Shown here in pieces: positions 1 through 8,029 of a stretch of DNA of 19,563 nt. The notes beneath the pieces were generated by a model that worked only from the letters and a program-made list of their open reading frames with translations, did no database searches and was not told the origin of the DNA. Positions within the stretch are counted from its first letter, which is position 1. Every line of letters starts with the position of its first letter. A program made the translations under genes and the position numbers. Origin of the DNA: Dehalococcoidia bacterium (lineage in GTDB: Bacteria; Chloroflexota; Dehalococcoidia; Dehalococcoidales; RBG-16-60-22); the NCBI GenBank assembly GCA_030615035.1, contig JAUXAC010000018.1:1-19563 (forward strand), read 5' to 3'.

Positions 1-1979
1 AGCTTCTTATACATAATTTCATCAATGAGGGTGCTCTTACCACTCCCTGAGACCCCGGTTATACAAACGAACTTGCCCAAGGGAATATGAACATCTATGT
101 TTTTCAGGTTGTTTTGCTTAGCCCCTTTTATTACTATTTCCTGGGCTGAACCAGGACGACGCTTTGGTGGCAAAGGAATCTGCTTGATGCCGCTAAGATA
201 CTGACCGGTTATTGATTCCTTGCAATTCATAATATCGGTCAGAGTCCCTGTGGTCACAATCCAGCCACCATGCTCACCGGCTCCAGGCCCCATATCAATA
301 ATATAGTCGGCAGCTCGCATCATAGCTTCATCATGCTCCACAATCAATATAGTATTACCTAGGTCCCTCAGTCTCTTCAGAGTCTCAATCAAGCGAAAGT
401 TATCAGCTAGGTGCAGACCCACTGTCGGCTCATCACAAATATAAAGCACACCCATGAGCCCACTGCCAATCTGGGTCGCTAGGCGAATTCGTTGTGCCTC
501 ACCCCCGCTCAGGGTAGCTGAGGGGCGGTCAAGGGTAAGATAGTCCAGACCTACATCCTTGAGGAAGCCAAGACGGGCTTGAATCTCCTTGAGAATTTGG
601 CGGGCTATCATCTGCTCGCGCTCAGTAAGTATAGTTTTCCTACCATCGCTAATAGTAGTTGCCCAATCTAATGCTTGAGTAACTGACATTGAGCTAATGT
701 CAACAATATTTTTCCCCCCAATGGTTATAGCTAACGACTCTGGTTTAAGCCTCTTACCTTGACAAGCGGGACACGGTGTGGACACCATATAGCGTTCAAT
801 CTCGGCCCGAGTACGCTCTGACTGAGTATCCTGACTTAGACGCTCCAGGTAGGGAATCACCCCCTCATAGCCAGTAAAATATTCTCTGACCCGACCATAA
901 CGATTCCGGTGTTTTACTAGCTCTCCCCCTTCCCCATAGAGTATGACTTTAAGGTGACGTTTGCTTAGCTCTTTAACCGGGGTATGAAGAGAAAAGCCAT
1001 AGCGTCTAGCTAGTATTTCTAGCTCATTAGTATGCCAAGAGGACCACCACCCGGGGTGAATTGCCCCTTGAGCTATGGAGAGCTCTTTATTGGGGATAAC
1101 AAACTCGGGGTCTATCTCCAGCTTAACCCCTAAGCCGGTGCAGGCAAGACAGGCACCATGAGGACTATTAAAGCTAAATGTTCGGGGAGCAATCTCACCC
1201 AGGCTAATTCCACAGTGGACGCAGGCAAAGTGCTCTGAGAACAACAATTCCTCACCATCAATAATAGAAACCAGCACCACCCCTGCCCCAAGCTTGAGGG
1301 CAGTTTCTACTGAATCAGCGATGCGGCTTTGGCTACCGTTTTGGCCAACTACCAATCTATCCACCACCACCTCAATGGAGTGCTTCTTGTTTTTATCAAG
1401 TTGGAACTCCTCAGACAGGTCATAGATATGTCCATCGACCCGAACCCTGACATAACCCGCCTTGCGCAAATCATCAAACACTGCCTGATATTCACCCTTG
1501 CGGCCTCTAATCAGTGGCGCCAGAATCATAATACGACTACCTTCAGGGGTATTCTGGGTAGCATCCACAATCTGCTGCACTGTCTGCATAGCAATCTCTC
1601 GCCCGCACTTGGGGCAATGGGGGTGACCAACTCGGGCAAAAAGCAGACGCAGGTAATCATAGGTCTCGGTTACAGTGCCCACTGTAGACCGTGGATTCCG
1701 ACTCGGACCCTTCTGGTCAATGGAAATGGCTGGGCTTAAGCCCTCAATATAATCAACCTCAGGCTTTTCCATTCTGCCCAGAAACTGGCGAGCATAGGCA
1801 GATAGAGATTCCACATAGCGGCGTTGGCCTTCGGCATAAATGGTATCAAATGCCAACGAACTCTTGCCCGAGCCGGAGACGCCGGTAATAACCACCAGCT
1901 TATCACGAGGGATAACTACATCTATATTCTTTAGGTTATGCTCACGAGCCCCTTTGACAACTATAGCATCTAATGCCAT
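1..1979 (-). CDS. uvrA: UvrA, excinuclease ABC subunit A (C-terminus off the left edge)
   Basis: UvrA is the damage-recognition ATPase of nucleotide excision repair; it dimerises and loads UvrB at lesions. The minus-strand frame is open from an ATG at 1979 to the window edge, about 659 of the usual roughly 940 residues. It opens [20 protein letters not shown], followed by the first Walker A (GVSGSGKSS) and the UvrA-typical [26 protein letters not shown] zinc-binding half lies near residue 120 and a CPAC pair further on. The first ABC signature LSGGEAQRI and a Walker B of the form CDEPTVGLH follow. The second Walker A (GVSGSGKST) sits just inside the left edge, showing the usual tandem ABC layout. 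GGAG precedes the start, and a promoter is visible at 2000-2029. It looks intact as far as it goes and seems unrelated in function to its neighbours. Identification is very secure. Confidence 0.97.
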   Translation of the reverse strand, partial: MALDAIVVKGAREHNLKNIDVVIPRDKLVVITGVSGSGKSSLAFDTIYAEGQRRYVESLSAYARQFLGRMEKPEVDYIEGLSPAISIDQKGPSRNPRSTVGTVTETYDYLRLLFARVGHPHCPKCGREIAMQTVQQIVDATQNTPEGSRIMILAPLIRGRKGEYQAVFDDLRKAGYVRVRVDGHIYDLSEEFQLDKNKKHSIEVVVDRLVVGQNGSQSRIADSVETALKLGAGVVLVSIIDGEELLFSEHFACVHCGISLGEIAPRTFSFNSPHGACLACTGLGVKLEIDPEFVIPNKELSIAQGAIHPGWWSSWHTNELEILARRYGFSLHTPVKELSKRHLKVILYGEGGELVKHRNRYGRVREYFTGYEGVIPYLERLSQDTQSERTRAEIERYMVSTPCPACQGKRLKPESLAITIGGKNIVDISSMSVTQALDWATTISDGRKTILTEREQMIARQILKEIQARLGFLKDVGLDYLTLDRPSATLSGGEAQRIRLATQIGSGLMGVLYICDEPTVGLHLADNFRLIETLKRLRDLGNTILIVEHDEAMMRAADYIIDMGPGAGEHGGWIVTTGTLTDIMNCKESITGQYLSGIKQIPLPPKRRPGSAQEIVIKGAKQNNLKNIDVHIPLGKFVCITGVSGSGKSTLIDEIMYKK

Positions 1980-1999
1980 ATCTTTCTCCAACCGAGAGT

Positions 2000-2029
2000 A
2001 TTGTAGCACTAGAGCTTAATGTGTAACAA
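2000..2029 (-). promoter_or_regulatory. Sigma-70-type promoter of uvrA
   Basis: Read on the minus strand, TTGTTA (2024-2029) is followed after 18 bases by TACAAT (2000-2005). A start near 1993 would leave a short leader with GGAG just before the uvrA ATG. I see no LexA-type operator nearby. Assigned by eye from consensus and position. Confidence 0.5.
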
Positions 2030-2048
2030 GAGCACACCCTGTTGACAG

Positions 2049-2147
2049 TCCAAAGTTATAACTAAATTCCGCGCGTACACAGGTTTATCTCTGTGATTTG
2101 AGGTATTGACAAACCCCCATTAGAGAACTAAACTCAGGTCCTAACAT
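2049..2147 (+). repeat. Promoter-bearing interspersed repeat, copy 1
   Basis: A 99-base segment starting TCCAAAG, closely matching copy 2 at 2620-2718 over its full length, ungapped, with about 17-20 differences. Shared blocks include ATTCCGCGCG, CACAGGTTTATCTCTGTGAT, TTGAGGTATTGACAAACCC and CTAAACTCAGGTC. The last two blocks contain a promoter. The copy lies directly upstream of the riboflavin kinase-like gene. CACAG and CTGTG inside it could pair as a small hairpin. Confidence 0.85.
2106..2134 (+). promoter_or_regulatory. Sigma-70-type promoter inside repeat copy 1
   Basis: TTGACA (2106-2111), 17-base spacer, TAAACT (2129-2134). The same boxes and the same spacing recur in copy 2 although several spacer bases differ, which suggests the promoter is the conserved part. 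A start near 2141 would transcribe the riboflavin kinase-like gene at 2190. Confidence 0.6.
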
Positions 2148-2189
2148 ACGAATCCCCTCGTGCACAGCAATCATCAACAAGGAGAAAGC

Positions 2190-2615
2190 ATGATGGACAA
2201 AAAACAGGTCTACAAGGGAATAGTCACGACAGGGCGTGGAGCGGGCACCGGGAAGATGTCTGCCCCCGGCGTCCTGGAGGGGTTCAGGCAGCTGACCGGG
2301 CTTTCTGTAATTCCTGGGACGCTGAATATAAACCTTACCGAAGACTTCGACCTGTCCTTGCTCAACTACGCCTCCTTTGTCGATTTGGGTATGCCACAGG
2401 TGGACCTTGCGACGATGGGAATAGACTTCAATGGTGAGCAAGGCCTCCACTATGGCCAGGTAGTCATCGCGGCTAGATATCCGGGGTGTGTTCTCTGCTT
2501 CACGTGGGTCGGCCGACCCGGCATCAATGCAGAACTAGTCAGCCCTCACCATCTCCGCAACACTCTCAATCTGCAGGACGGGGACACAGTTGAGTTCACG
2601 CTGGTCAGTGATTGA
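2190..2615 (+). CDS. CTP-dependent riboflavin kinase-like protein (DUF120 family)
   Basis: The 141-residue product resembles the archaeal RibK/DUF120 family, which makes FMN from riboflavin using CTP. The N-terminal glycine-rich stretch GRGAGTGKMSAPG fits the nucleotide-binding loop. It is followed by GFRQLTGLSVIPGTLNINL, the family's P-G-T-L-N signature. The C-terminal half has GRPGINAELVSPHHLRNTL and then NLQDGDTVEFTL, matching the usual ending (hLRexLnLkdGDxVeh). There is no N-terminal winged-helix domain as in many archaeal members, so this is the kinase domain alone. The ATG at 2190 has GGAG five bases upstream; a GTG at 2160 is in frame but lacks a ribosome site. The gene is visibly more GC-rich than its neighbours and is bracketed by direct repeats, suggesting acquisition. 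Activity is inferred. FMN supply could matter for the flavoprotein encoded further on, but nothing links them directly. Confidence 0.8.
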   Translation: MMDKKQVYKGIVTTGRGAGTGKMSAPGVLEGFRQLTGLSVIPGTLNINLTEDFDLSLLNYASFVDLGMPQVDLATMGIDFNGEQGLHYGQVVIAARYPGCVLCFTWVGRPGINAELVSPHHLRNTLNLQDGDTVEFTLVSD

Positions 2616-2619
2616 GCAA

Positions 2620-2718
2620 TCCAAAGTCCTAACTACATTCCGCGCGCACACAGGTTTATCTCTGTGATTTGAGGTATTGACAAACCCTCAGGAGAGGACT
2701 AAACTCAGGTCACAACAT
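2620..2718 (+). repeat. Promoter-bearing interspersed repeat, copy 2
   Basis: The partner of copy 1, beginning five bases after the stop codon of the riboflavin kinase-like gene, so that gene sits between two 99-base direct repeats. The head (TCCAAAGTCCTAACTAC, ATTCCGC) is nearly identical to copy 3 and recognisable in copies 4 and 5. Confidence 0.85.
2677..2705 (+). promoter_or_regulatory. Sigma-70-type promoter inside repeat copy 2
   Basis: TTGACA (2677-2682), 17-base spacer, TAAACT (2700-2705), the same geometry as in copy 1. The predicted start near 2712 would give a leader of about 150 bases before the NTF2-like gene at 2860. I see no terminator or riboswitch in that leader. Confidence 0.55.
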
Positions 2719-2859
2719 GTGAAATGACCTTAGAATAAAATAATTGTAGTGTTGGTTTAGGAGCTGAATAGATGAACAAGGGCACTGGAAGCGCTAAATA
2801 GTATAGCGATGGCTGGTGCTCTTTTTGAATGGCTCAGAAAATAATTTAAAAGGGGGTAA

Positions 2860-3294
2860 ATGATAATGACCAACGAAGAGATTGCCAACATCATGCGTGA
2901 TTTTGTACAGACGATGGCGAAAGGGGACGTAGAGAAAGCGCTTTCTTTTTTTACTGAAGACGGTGCTTTTGTCAACCCCAATGGTACATTCAAGGGCAAG
3001 GATGAGTTGAGGCGCTGTTTGTCTGCTGAGTCTATGCAGAATATGACAGTTACTGAAACTGGTAACGGGATTATAGTGGAGGGAAATAAAGCCTTTTTCG
3101 AGCACATTATAGCCTCTACGGTTCAAGGCCGGAGAGGAGAAGTACTGGCTATGTGTGCGTATGAGTTTAGCGATGGAAAGATCAAGGAGGTCAGGGCAGT
3201 ATTCGATAGATTATCGATGGCTCAGCAGGCAGCCAAAGGTTGGCTACCTAAAATGCTTGTGAACTTTATTGTAAAGCAAATGGAAAAAATGTAG
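2860..3294 (+). CDS. NTF2/SnoaL-like domain protein
   Basis: A 144-residue soluble protein with the features of the NTF2-like superfamily (SnoaL and DUF4440 types), small cone-shaped alpha+beta proteins that bind or isomerise small molecules. The N-terminal helix with DFVQTMAKGDVEKALSFF is followed by TEDGAFVNPNGTFKGKDELR, the typical 'tdDavwvnpngtf.Gkdel' region. Beta-strands with alternating hydrophobics follow (FFEHIIASTVQG, AMCAYEFSDGKIKEVRAVFD). The C-terminus is a basic helical tail. GGGGG lies four bases before the ATG at 2860; a second ATG at 2866 is possible. The substrate cannot be told. It forms a one-gene unit between repeat copies 2 and 3. Confidence 0.8.
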   Translation: MIMTNEEIANIMRDFVQTMAKGDVEKALSFFTEDGAFVNPNGTFKGKDELRRCLSAESMQNMTVTETGNGIIVEGNKAFFEHIIASTVQGRRGEVLAMCAYEFSDGKIKEVRAVFDRLSMAQQAAKGWLPKMLVNFIVKQMEKM

Positions 3295-3325
3295 AGCGGA
3301 AAGAGTTTCAACTACCACCTCCATC

Positions 3326-3365
3326 TCCAAAGTCCTAACTACATTCCGCACGCCCAGGGGTTCAT
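3326..3365 (+). repeat. Interspersed repeat, copy 3 (head only)
   Basis: The first 24 bases (TCCAAAGTCCTAACTAC then ATTCCGC) are identical to copy 2. It continues ACGCCCAGGGGTTCAT as in copy 5, then similarity stops and the promoter half is missing. It follows the NTF2-like gene and abuts a different repeat element at 3364. Confidence 0.75.
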
Positions 3366-3401
3366 GAGGTAACAATCTGACGTAATGTTCAATCTACCGA
3401 T
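3364..3401 (+). repeat. Second repeat family, copy a
   Basis: ATGAGGTAAC is followed by a 30-base block containing TGACGTAATGTTCAATCT. That 18-base core is exact at 19207-19224. The 10-mer ATGAGGTAAC appears reverse-complemented just upstream of the other copy. Function unknown. Confidence 0.6.
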
Positions 3402-3508
3402 AAGGGGATCTGGAATAGTCCGTTTCTCCACTCGCTACCTGAGGTTTGGGATTCTTGACGACGCCCACAGCCTTTAATGAACCTTGAGCTTAACCCTTGC
3501 CAATTTTC

Positions 3509-3537
3509 TTGACAGTATCTCACAGTAATAGTAAAAT
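3509..3537 (+). promoter_or_regulatory. Sigma-70-type promoter of the rpoN-kinase-activator operon
   Basis: TTGACA (3509-3514), 17-base spacer, TAAAAT (3532-3537): a perfect -35 and 5/6 -10. The predicted start is near 3544, only a few bases before the first plausible ATG (3548), so the mRNA may be leaderless or nearly so. Confidence 0.7.
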
Positions 3538-3547
3538 ATTTATACAA

Positions 3548-4660
3548 ATGACAGGCTTACGGATGGAACAAATACAATCCCTGCAGATGCGACAGGAACT
3601 AAGCCAAATCCTCCGAATGGAACAGGCTAACCTGCTCGAAATGACTGAGGATGAGTTTCATAGGCTGATCACCGAGATAGAACAGGGTCCCCTTTTCAAG
3701 AGGCTTTACCAGAGAGAAAAGCTAATCCACTATCAGAGACTCCCCAGAACCGATGTTTCCTCCAGTTTCTATCAACTTAAAGAAGAGATGGTAGCCGATA
3801 GAGGCTCTATGGATGTTGAATCCCTCTTGCTGAACAAGGAGCATATTGTCCGTCAAATACAGAAATTGGGGCTGGAGAAATTCAAACGGTATTTCTTATT
3901 CCCTGAATCAGGGATGATCCTTGAAGAAATCGCCAGAGAGTGCGACTTGGAGGTTTCAGAGGTTAAGAAAATAAATAACCTTATTGATGAGTTCTCTATT
4001 ATGAATGAGTTTTATCATCGCTCCAATGTCATCTCAGGTGGCATTCGCTATTCCAAGGTCGCCTCAGTAGAAAGGGATGAGAAGGGCTTTGTTATCGGCT
4101 ACTTCTCAGCTTCTTTGGCTCGCGGCCGATATTCGATTGATTATGAAAGATTTAAAGAGTTAAAGGCGGCTGGTACATTCACCGAAGCTGAGGTCAAAGA
4201 AGCCAGGCAGTTATTCAAGAGGCTGGAACTAATCAATACCCGTAAAGAGACCCTAAGTCAAATCCTACAAAATATTATTGACAAGCAAGCCCTCTATCTA
4301 GAGTCTGGTGATTTAAGGTCTCTTTTACCCTTCAGTCAAAAGGAGCTAGCCGAAAAGATTAAACTTGCTCCCAGTTCAGTAAGTCGTGCTATCAGGAGGA
4401 AAAGCATAGATGTCCCTTGGGGTCAAGAAATTCCCCTTAAACACTTCTTCCCCAGACCGAAGAAGTTTAGGAAGGAACTGCTTAGGCAGCTTCTTGAAAC
4501 TAATAACGATCTTTCCTCTGATGGGGCAATCCGGATCAAGCTCTGGGAGAAATTTGGTGTGGCAATCTCCCGGCGCTCGGTGGCAAATCTGAGGAAAGAA
4601 CTTAAAATTCCAACACCTCGAGAAAAACGGCACTCAATCGGGGGCAGGGAGACGAGATGA
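3548..4660 (+). CDS. rpoN: Divergent, short RNA polymerase sigma-54 factor
   Basis: Sigma-54 directs polymerase to -24/-12 promoters and needs an AAA+ activator. The C-terminus carries an RpoN box, SRRSVANLRKELKIPTPREK (classically ARRTVAKYRE). Before it is the DNA-binding helix-turn-helix region: LPFSQKELAEKIKLAPSSVS, then RAIRRK, then IPLKHFFPR, matching the family's '..SrVSRa...K.v.tp.G...LK.FF'. The N-terminus (MEQIQSLQMRQELSQILRM) fits the Gln/Leu-rich region I that contacts activators. At about 370 residues it is shorter than the usual 430-490 and the acidic region II is reduced. Translation from an upstream TTG at 3497 would start before the predicted promoter, so I chose the ATG at 3548; the ATG at 3563 is equally possible. 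The stop overlaps the kinase start (ATGA). It is probably dedicated to the local NtrC protein. Confidence 0.87.
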   Translation: MTGLRMEQIQSLQMRQELSQILRMEQANLLEMTEDEFHRLITEIEQGPLFKRLYQREKLIHYQRLPRTDVSSSFYQLKEEMVADRGSMDVESLLLNKEHIVRQIQKLGLEKFKRYFLFPESGMILEEIARECDLEVSEVKKINNLIDEFSIMNEFYHRSNVISGGIRYSKVASVERDEKGFVIGYFSASLARGRYSIDYERFKELKAAGTFTEAEVKEARQLFKRLELINTRKETLSQILQNIIDKQALYLESGDLRSLLPFSQKELAEKIKLAPSSVSRAIRRKSIDVPWGQEIPLKHFFPRPKKFRKELLRQLLETNNDLSSDGAIRIKLWEKFGVAISRRSVANLRKELKIPTPREKRHSIGGRETR

Positions 4661-6606
4661 GCATTGTTTATACCGAGCGAGAAAAGTGCAAAGGAGGCCA
4701 TGCCTGTTTGCGTAGCTGCCCAGTCAGGGCAATCAGAGTAAAAGAGCACTTGGCTGATGTCATAAAGGAACGCTGTATCGCCTGCGGCAACTGCATCCAG
4801 ACCTGCCTTGCCAAGGCAAACCGAGTGGAGAGCGACGTAGGGATAGTTTGGCAACTACTGGAGCAGCGTCAACCTGTAATTGCTCTGCTTTCGGCTCCGT
4901 TTCCAGCCGCTTTTCCCGAAGTTCACCCAGGACAGCTTGTAACCGCCCTGAAAAAACTTGGATTTAGTGGGGTTATAGAGGATTCCTTCGGTGCTGAGCT
5001 AGTCAGCCGCGAATATGCCCGCCTTATGGATGAAAATAATGGCAAACCTATCCTCTCATCTCCCTGTCCGGTAGTAGTGTCTTACATTGAGAAATATTAT
5101 CCCCAGCTAATTGATAACTTGGCTCCCATCGTCTCGCCCATGATAGCTATGGGTAGACTGATTAAGCGACAGTACAATCCACAGGCTAAGGTAGTCTTCA
5201 TCGGTCCTTGCATAGCCAGAAAAGCCGAGGCTGAAGATGAAAAGGTTAGTGGAGTGATAGATGCTGTCCTGATCTTTGTCGAGCTGAATGAGATGTTCGC
5301 TGCTAAAGGGATTACTCCTGATACTGAGGAGGGAGGGCAATTCTCTGGTCCTAAGCCCAACCTGGGTCGGCTGTTTGACATATCGGGGGGCTTGCTCACG
5401 GTAGCGGGGCTCTCGGACGACATCCTAGCAAATGAAATCATCAATACCTGTGGTAAGGACTATATGCCCAATGTCCTTCAGGAGTTTGCCGAAGGCAACA
5501 TCACTGCTAAGCTCATCAGCCTGTGTTTCTGTGAGGGCTGTATTGATGGACCAGCCATTGAAAATGACCTGACCATTTTTGGACGGAGGGAAATAATCAG
5601 CAATTATGCTATTAGCCAGTCAGACCCGGCTCAAACCGAGAGGGATATCCAGGAATATGCCGATATTGACCTCAGCCGTAAATTTACCAACCGGGCTGTC
5701 AGCCTACCTACTCCAAGTCAGGAAGATATTCAACGGGTTTTAGAGGAGATTGGTAGGGTAGGCCCTAGCTACCAAATGAATTGCGGTGCTTGTGGCTATA
5801 GCCGCTGCCGAGAGCTGGCTATTGCTGTCTGTCAAGGCTTGGCTGAGGCTAAAATGTGCTGGCCGTACGTGGTTGAGAAGTTGAGGGCTACCCAAGAAGA
5901 GTTAATCCAGACGGAGAAACTGGCCTCTCTAGGTCAGATGGCAGCCTCTGTTGCTCATGAGGTCAATAATCCTTTGTCCGGTGTTTTGATCTACACCAAA
6001 CTATTATTAAAAAAAATAGATAGCGGTACCTTCTCCAAGCAAGAAGCCCTAGGCTACTTGTCGAAGATGGACTCAGAGGTCAGCCGTAGCTCGAGGATAA
6101 TTCGCAATCTTTTAGATTTCGCGCGTCAGTCGGAGCCACTGTTGAGGACAGTAGATGTCAACCCGGTTATGGAGCAAGCCCTCTCCCTGGTAAGCCATCA
6201 AGCCGAGCTCCAAAATATTGAAGTGGTAAAAGAGCTTAGCCCCTCACTACCCAATCTGATGGGTGATTTCGATCAGCTTCAGCAGGTCTTCACTAATCTC
6301 ATCCTGAATGCGGTTCAAGCCATGCCCAATGGGGGCGGTCTAACCGTTTGTACCTCGCTGGTCGGCGATGGTCAGCTCAGGATCGATGTCCAGGATACTG
6401 GGTGCGGAATTCCTAAAGAGAACCTACGCAATCTCTTTACCCCTTTCTTCACCACCAAAGAGAAGGGCAAGGGCGTCGGTTTAGGATTGGCCGTGGTCCA
6501 TGGGATTATCCAGGGACACCAGGGAAGGATAGAAGTGCAAAGCGAGGAGGGAAAGGGGACCACCTTTACTATCTACTTGCCGGTTTACCATGAAGAAAAG
6601 AGCTAA
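4657..6606 (+). CDS. Sensor histidine kinase with ferredoxin and [FeFe]-hydrogenase-like domains
   Basis: A 649-residue protein without membrane segments, so a cytoplasmic sensor. Residues 11-50 form a ferredoxin-like unit (C11, C17, C21 and C40, C43, C46, C50); the first half has Gly14 where a fourth Cys is usual. Residues about 70-310 resemble the [FeFe]-hydrogenase large subunit. Its three cysteine segments are present but altered: SSPCP (C137), GPCIARKAE (C185) and CFCEGCIDGP (C290, C292, C295). Residues 376-401 add a C-x2-C-x4-C-x16-C [4Fe-4S] domain. The HisKA box is SVAHEVNNPLSG (H434). The ATPase has NLILNAVQAM, DTGCGIP, FTPFFTTKEKGKGVGLGLA. It overlaps both neighbours in the operon and should phosphorylate the NtrC protein encoded next. 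The sensed signal is probably H2 or the redox state of an electron carrier. Hydrogenase catalysis is doubtful given the changed ligands. Confidence 0.93.
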   Translation: MSIVYTEREKCKGGHACLRSCPVRAIRVKEHLADVIKERCIACGNCIQTCLAKANRVESDVGIVWQLLEQRQPVIALLSAPFPAAFPEVHPGQLVTALKKLGFSGVIEDSFGAELVSREYARLMDENNGKPILSSPCPVVVSYIEKYYPQLIDNLAPIVSPMIAMGRLIKRQYNPQAKVVFIGPCIARKAEAEDEKVSGVIDAVLIFVELNEMFAAKGITPDTEEGGQFSGPKPNLGRLFDISGGLLTVAGLSDDILANEIINTCGKDYMPNVLQEFAEGNITAKLISLCFCEGCIDGPAIENDLTIFGRREIISNYAISQSDPAQTERDIQEYADIDLSRKFTNRAVSLPTPSQEDIQRVLEEIGRVGPSYQMNCGACGYSRCRELAIAVCQGLAEAKMCWPYVVEKLRATQEELIQTEKLASLGQMAASVAHEVNNPLSGVLIYTKLLLKKIDSGTFSKQEALGYLSKMDSEVSRSSRIIRNLLDFARQSEPLLRTVDVNPVMEQALSLVSHQAELQNIEVVKELSPSLPNLMGDFDQLQQVFTNLILNAVQAMPNGGGLTVCTSLVGDGQLRIDVQDTGCGIPKENLRNLFTPFFTTKEKGKGVGLGLAVVHGIIQGHQGRIEVQSEEGKGTTFTIYLPVYHEEKS

Positions 6607-7951
6607 AATCCTTATCGTTGATGATGAGGCCGTTATCCGCGAGTCACTTCATGACTGGCTCAGCGATGTCGGATATGAGGTGTTTACTGTAGAAAGCGGA
6701 CCTCAAGCCCTAGAGATTCTGGAAAAGGAGAAGGTAGGGATTGTTATTGCCGACCTGGTGATACCAGCGATGGATGGGATCGAATTAATGAAGAGAGCTA
6801 AGGAAATCGTCCCTAATGTTGAGGTAATCATCATTACTGCCTATGGGAGCATCCCCACCGCTACTGCTGCTATGAGGGAAGGAGCCTATGATTACATAGA
6901 GAAGCCCTTCTGCCCGGAGAGGGTAGAATTATTGATTGAGAAATTGATAGAGCGTCAAGGACTAATCGAGGAAAACCTTTCCCTGCACCAGAGATTGGAG
7001 GAGCGCTACCTATTTGAGAATCTCATTGCTAAAAGCCCTAAGATGCAGAAAATAATCGAGTTGATTAAGGTTGTAGCCAAGAGCAATGCCACTGTGTTGA
7101 TTACTGGTGAGAGTGGCACCGGGAAGGAACTTGTCGCGCGGGCCATCCATTCCCAGAGTCATCGTAAGGATAAGCCTTTTGTCGCCGTCAGTTGTGCTGC
7201 TTTGCCAGAGAGTCTCCTTGAGAGCGAGCTATTCGGTCATGAGAAGGGTTCCTTTACCGGGGCTTACGCTCAAAAGAAGGGGAAATTCGAAATCGTTAAT
7301 AAAGGTACCCTCTTTTTGGACGAAATTGGCGAGATGAGTGCCAATATCCAGGTTCATCTGCTGAGAGTGTTGGAAGAGAAGGAATTCACCCGAGTTGGCA
7401 GCAATGAGCTAATCAAAGTTGATGTCAGGGTTGTCTCAGCAACTAGTAAGGATATGAAAAAGGCGGTAGCCAGTAGGCAATTCAGGGAGGATCTTTATTA
7501 TCGACTGAATGTAGTTATCATCGAATTGCCTCCGTTGAGGGAAAAGAAGGAGGACATTCCACTCTTAGCCCAGCATTTCTTAGAAAAGTTTGCTGTGGAA
7601 AATCAAAAAGAGATTACCGGCTTCTCTCCTGATGCTACCGATTTTCTTCTGAAGTGTGAGTGGACAGGTAATGTCCGTGAACTGGAAAATGCTATTGAAA
7701 GGGCAGTCATCTTAGCCAAAAATTCCTATATTGAGGTTGCTGACCTGCCCCAGGAAAACTCGCTATTGACTTGCTCAGCTCCATCAAGGAAAAGCCTTGG
7801 AGAAGTGGAGAAATACCATATCATGAATATACTCAATGAAACCGGCGCGAACTATAGCCAAGCTGCTAAAATCCTGGGGATTTCCAGAATGACACTCTAC
7901 AACAAGATTAGGGCATACCGATTAGATGTAAATAAAATAGACAATGGCTGA
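6590..7951 (+). CDS. NtrC-family sigma-54-dependent response regulator
   Basis: A 453-residue activator with the full REC-AAA+-HTH layout. The receiver (1-120) has the acidic pair D11-D12, phosphoacceptor D55 (IADLVIP) and K105 (IEKPF). The AAA+ domain has Walker A GESGTGKE (173-180), the sigma-54-contacting loop as GSFTGA (220-225; usually GAFTGA), Walker B TLFLDEIGE and the arginine-finger region FREDLYYRLNV. The C-terminal Fis-type helix-turn-helix (about 405-441) contains NYSQAAKILGISRMTLYNKI. The start overlaps the kinase gene by 17 bases, implying translational coupling. With the co-encoded sigma-54 this is a complete signal-to-promoter unit; the nearest candidate target is the -24/-12 promoter at 8028-8045. 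The Ala-to-Ser change in the GAFTGA loop is mild and found in working activators. Confidence 0.96.
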   Translation: MKKRAKILIVDDEAVIRESLHDWLSDVGYEVFTVESGPQALEILEKEKVGIVIADLVIPAMDGIELMKRAKEIVPNVEVIIITAYGSIPTATAAMREGAYDYIEKPFCPERVELLIEKLIERQGLIEENLSLHQRLEERYLFENLIAKSPKMQKIIELIKVVAKSNATVLITGESGTGKELVARAIHSQSHRKDKPFVAVSCAALPESLLESELFGHEKGSFTGAYAQKKGKFEIVNKGTLFLDEIGEMSANIQVHLLRVLEEKEFTRVGSNELIKVDVRVVSATSKDMKKAVASRQFREDLYYRLNVVIIELPPLREKKEDIPLLAQHFLEKFAVENQKEITGFSPDATDFLLKCEWTGNVRELENAIERAVILAKNSYIEVADLPQENSLLTCSAPSRKSLGEVEKYHIMNILNETGANYSQAAKILGISRMTLYNKIRAYRLDVNKIDNG

Positions 7952-7994
7952 CTAATTCTTTTACAGTTGAAGTTTCTGCTTAAAGTAGAGAGTG

Positions 7995-8029
7995 GGCTAT
8001 CCTGAGCATTTGGGATAGCCTTCTCTTTT
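7995..8029 (+). terminator. Intrinsic terminator of the sigma-54/kinase/activator operon
   Basis: GGCTATCC (7995-8002) pairs perfectly with GGATAGCC (8013-8020) across a 10-base loop, followed by TTCTCTTTT. It lies 43 bases after the activator stop codon. Its T-run overlaps the first bases of the next promoter. Confidence 0.88.

Noticed and set aside
1329..1888. Plus-strand ORFs within the first 1.9 kb
   Set aside because: They are antisense to the continuous, strongly recognisable UvrA frame.
2049..3365. Repeats as integron attC sites between gene cassettes
   Set aside because: The expected RYYYAAC and GTTRRRY ends and the paired inner boxes are not present, and no integrase is seen. The cassette-like layout is kept as a finding without this name.
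3497..3547. N-terminal extension of the sigma-54 factor from a TTG at 3497
   Set aside because: It would begin upstream of the strong promoter at 3509-3537, has no ribosome site, and the added residues do not resemble RpoN.
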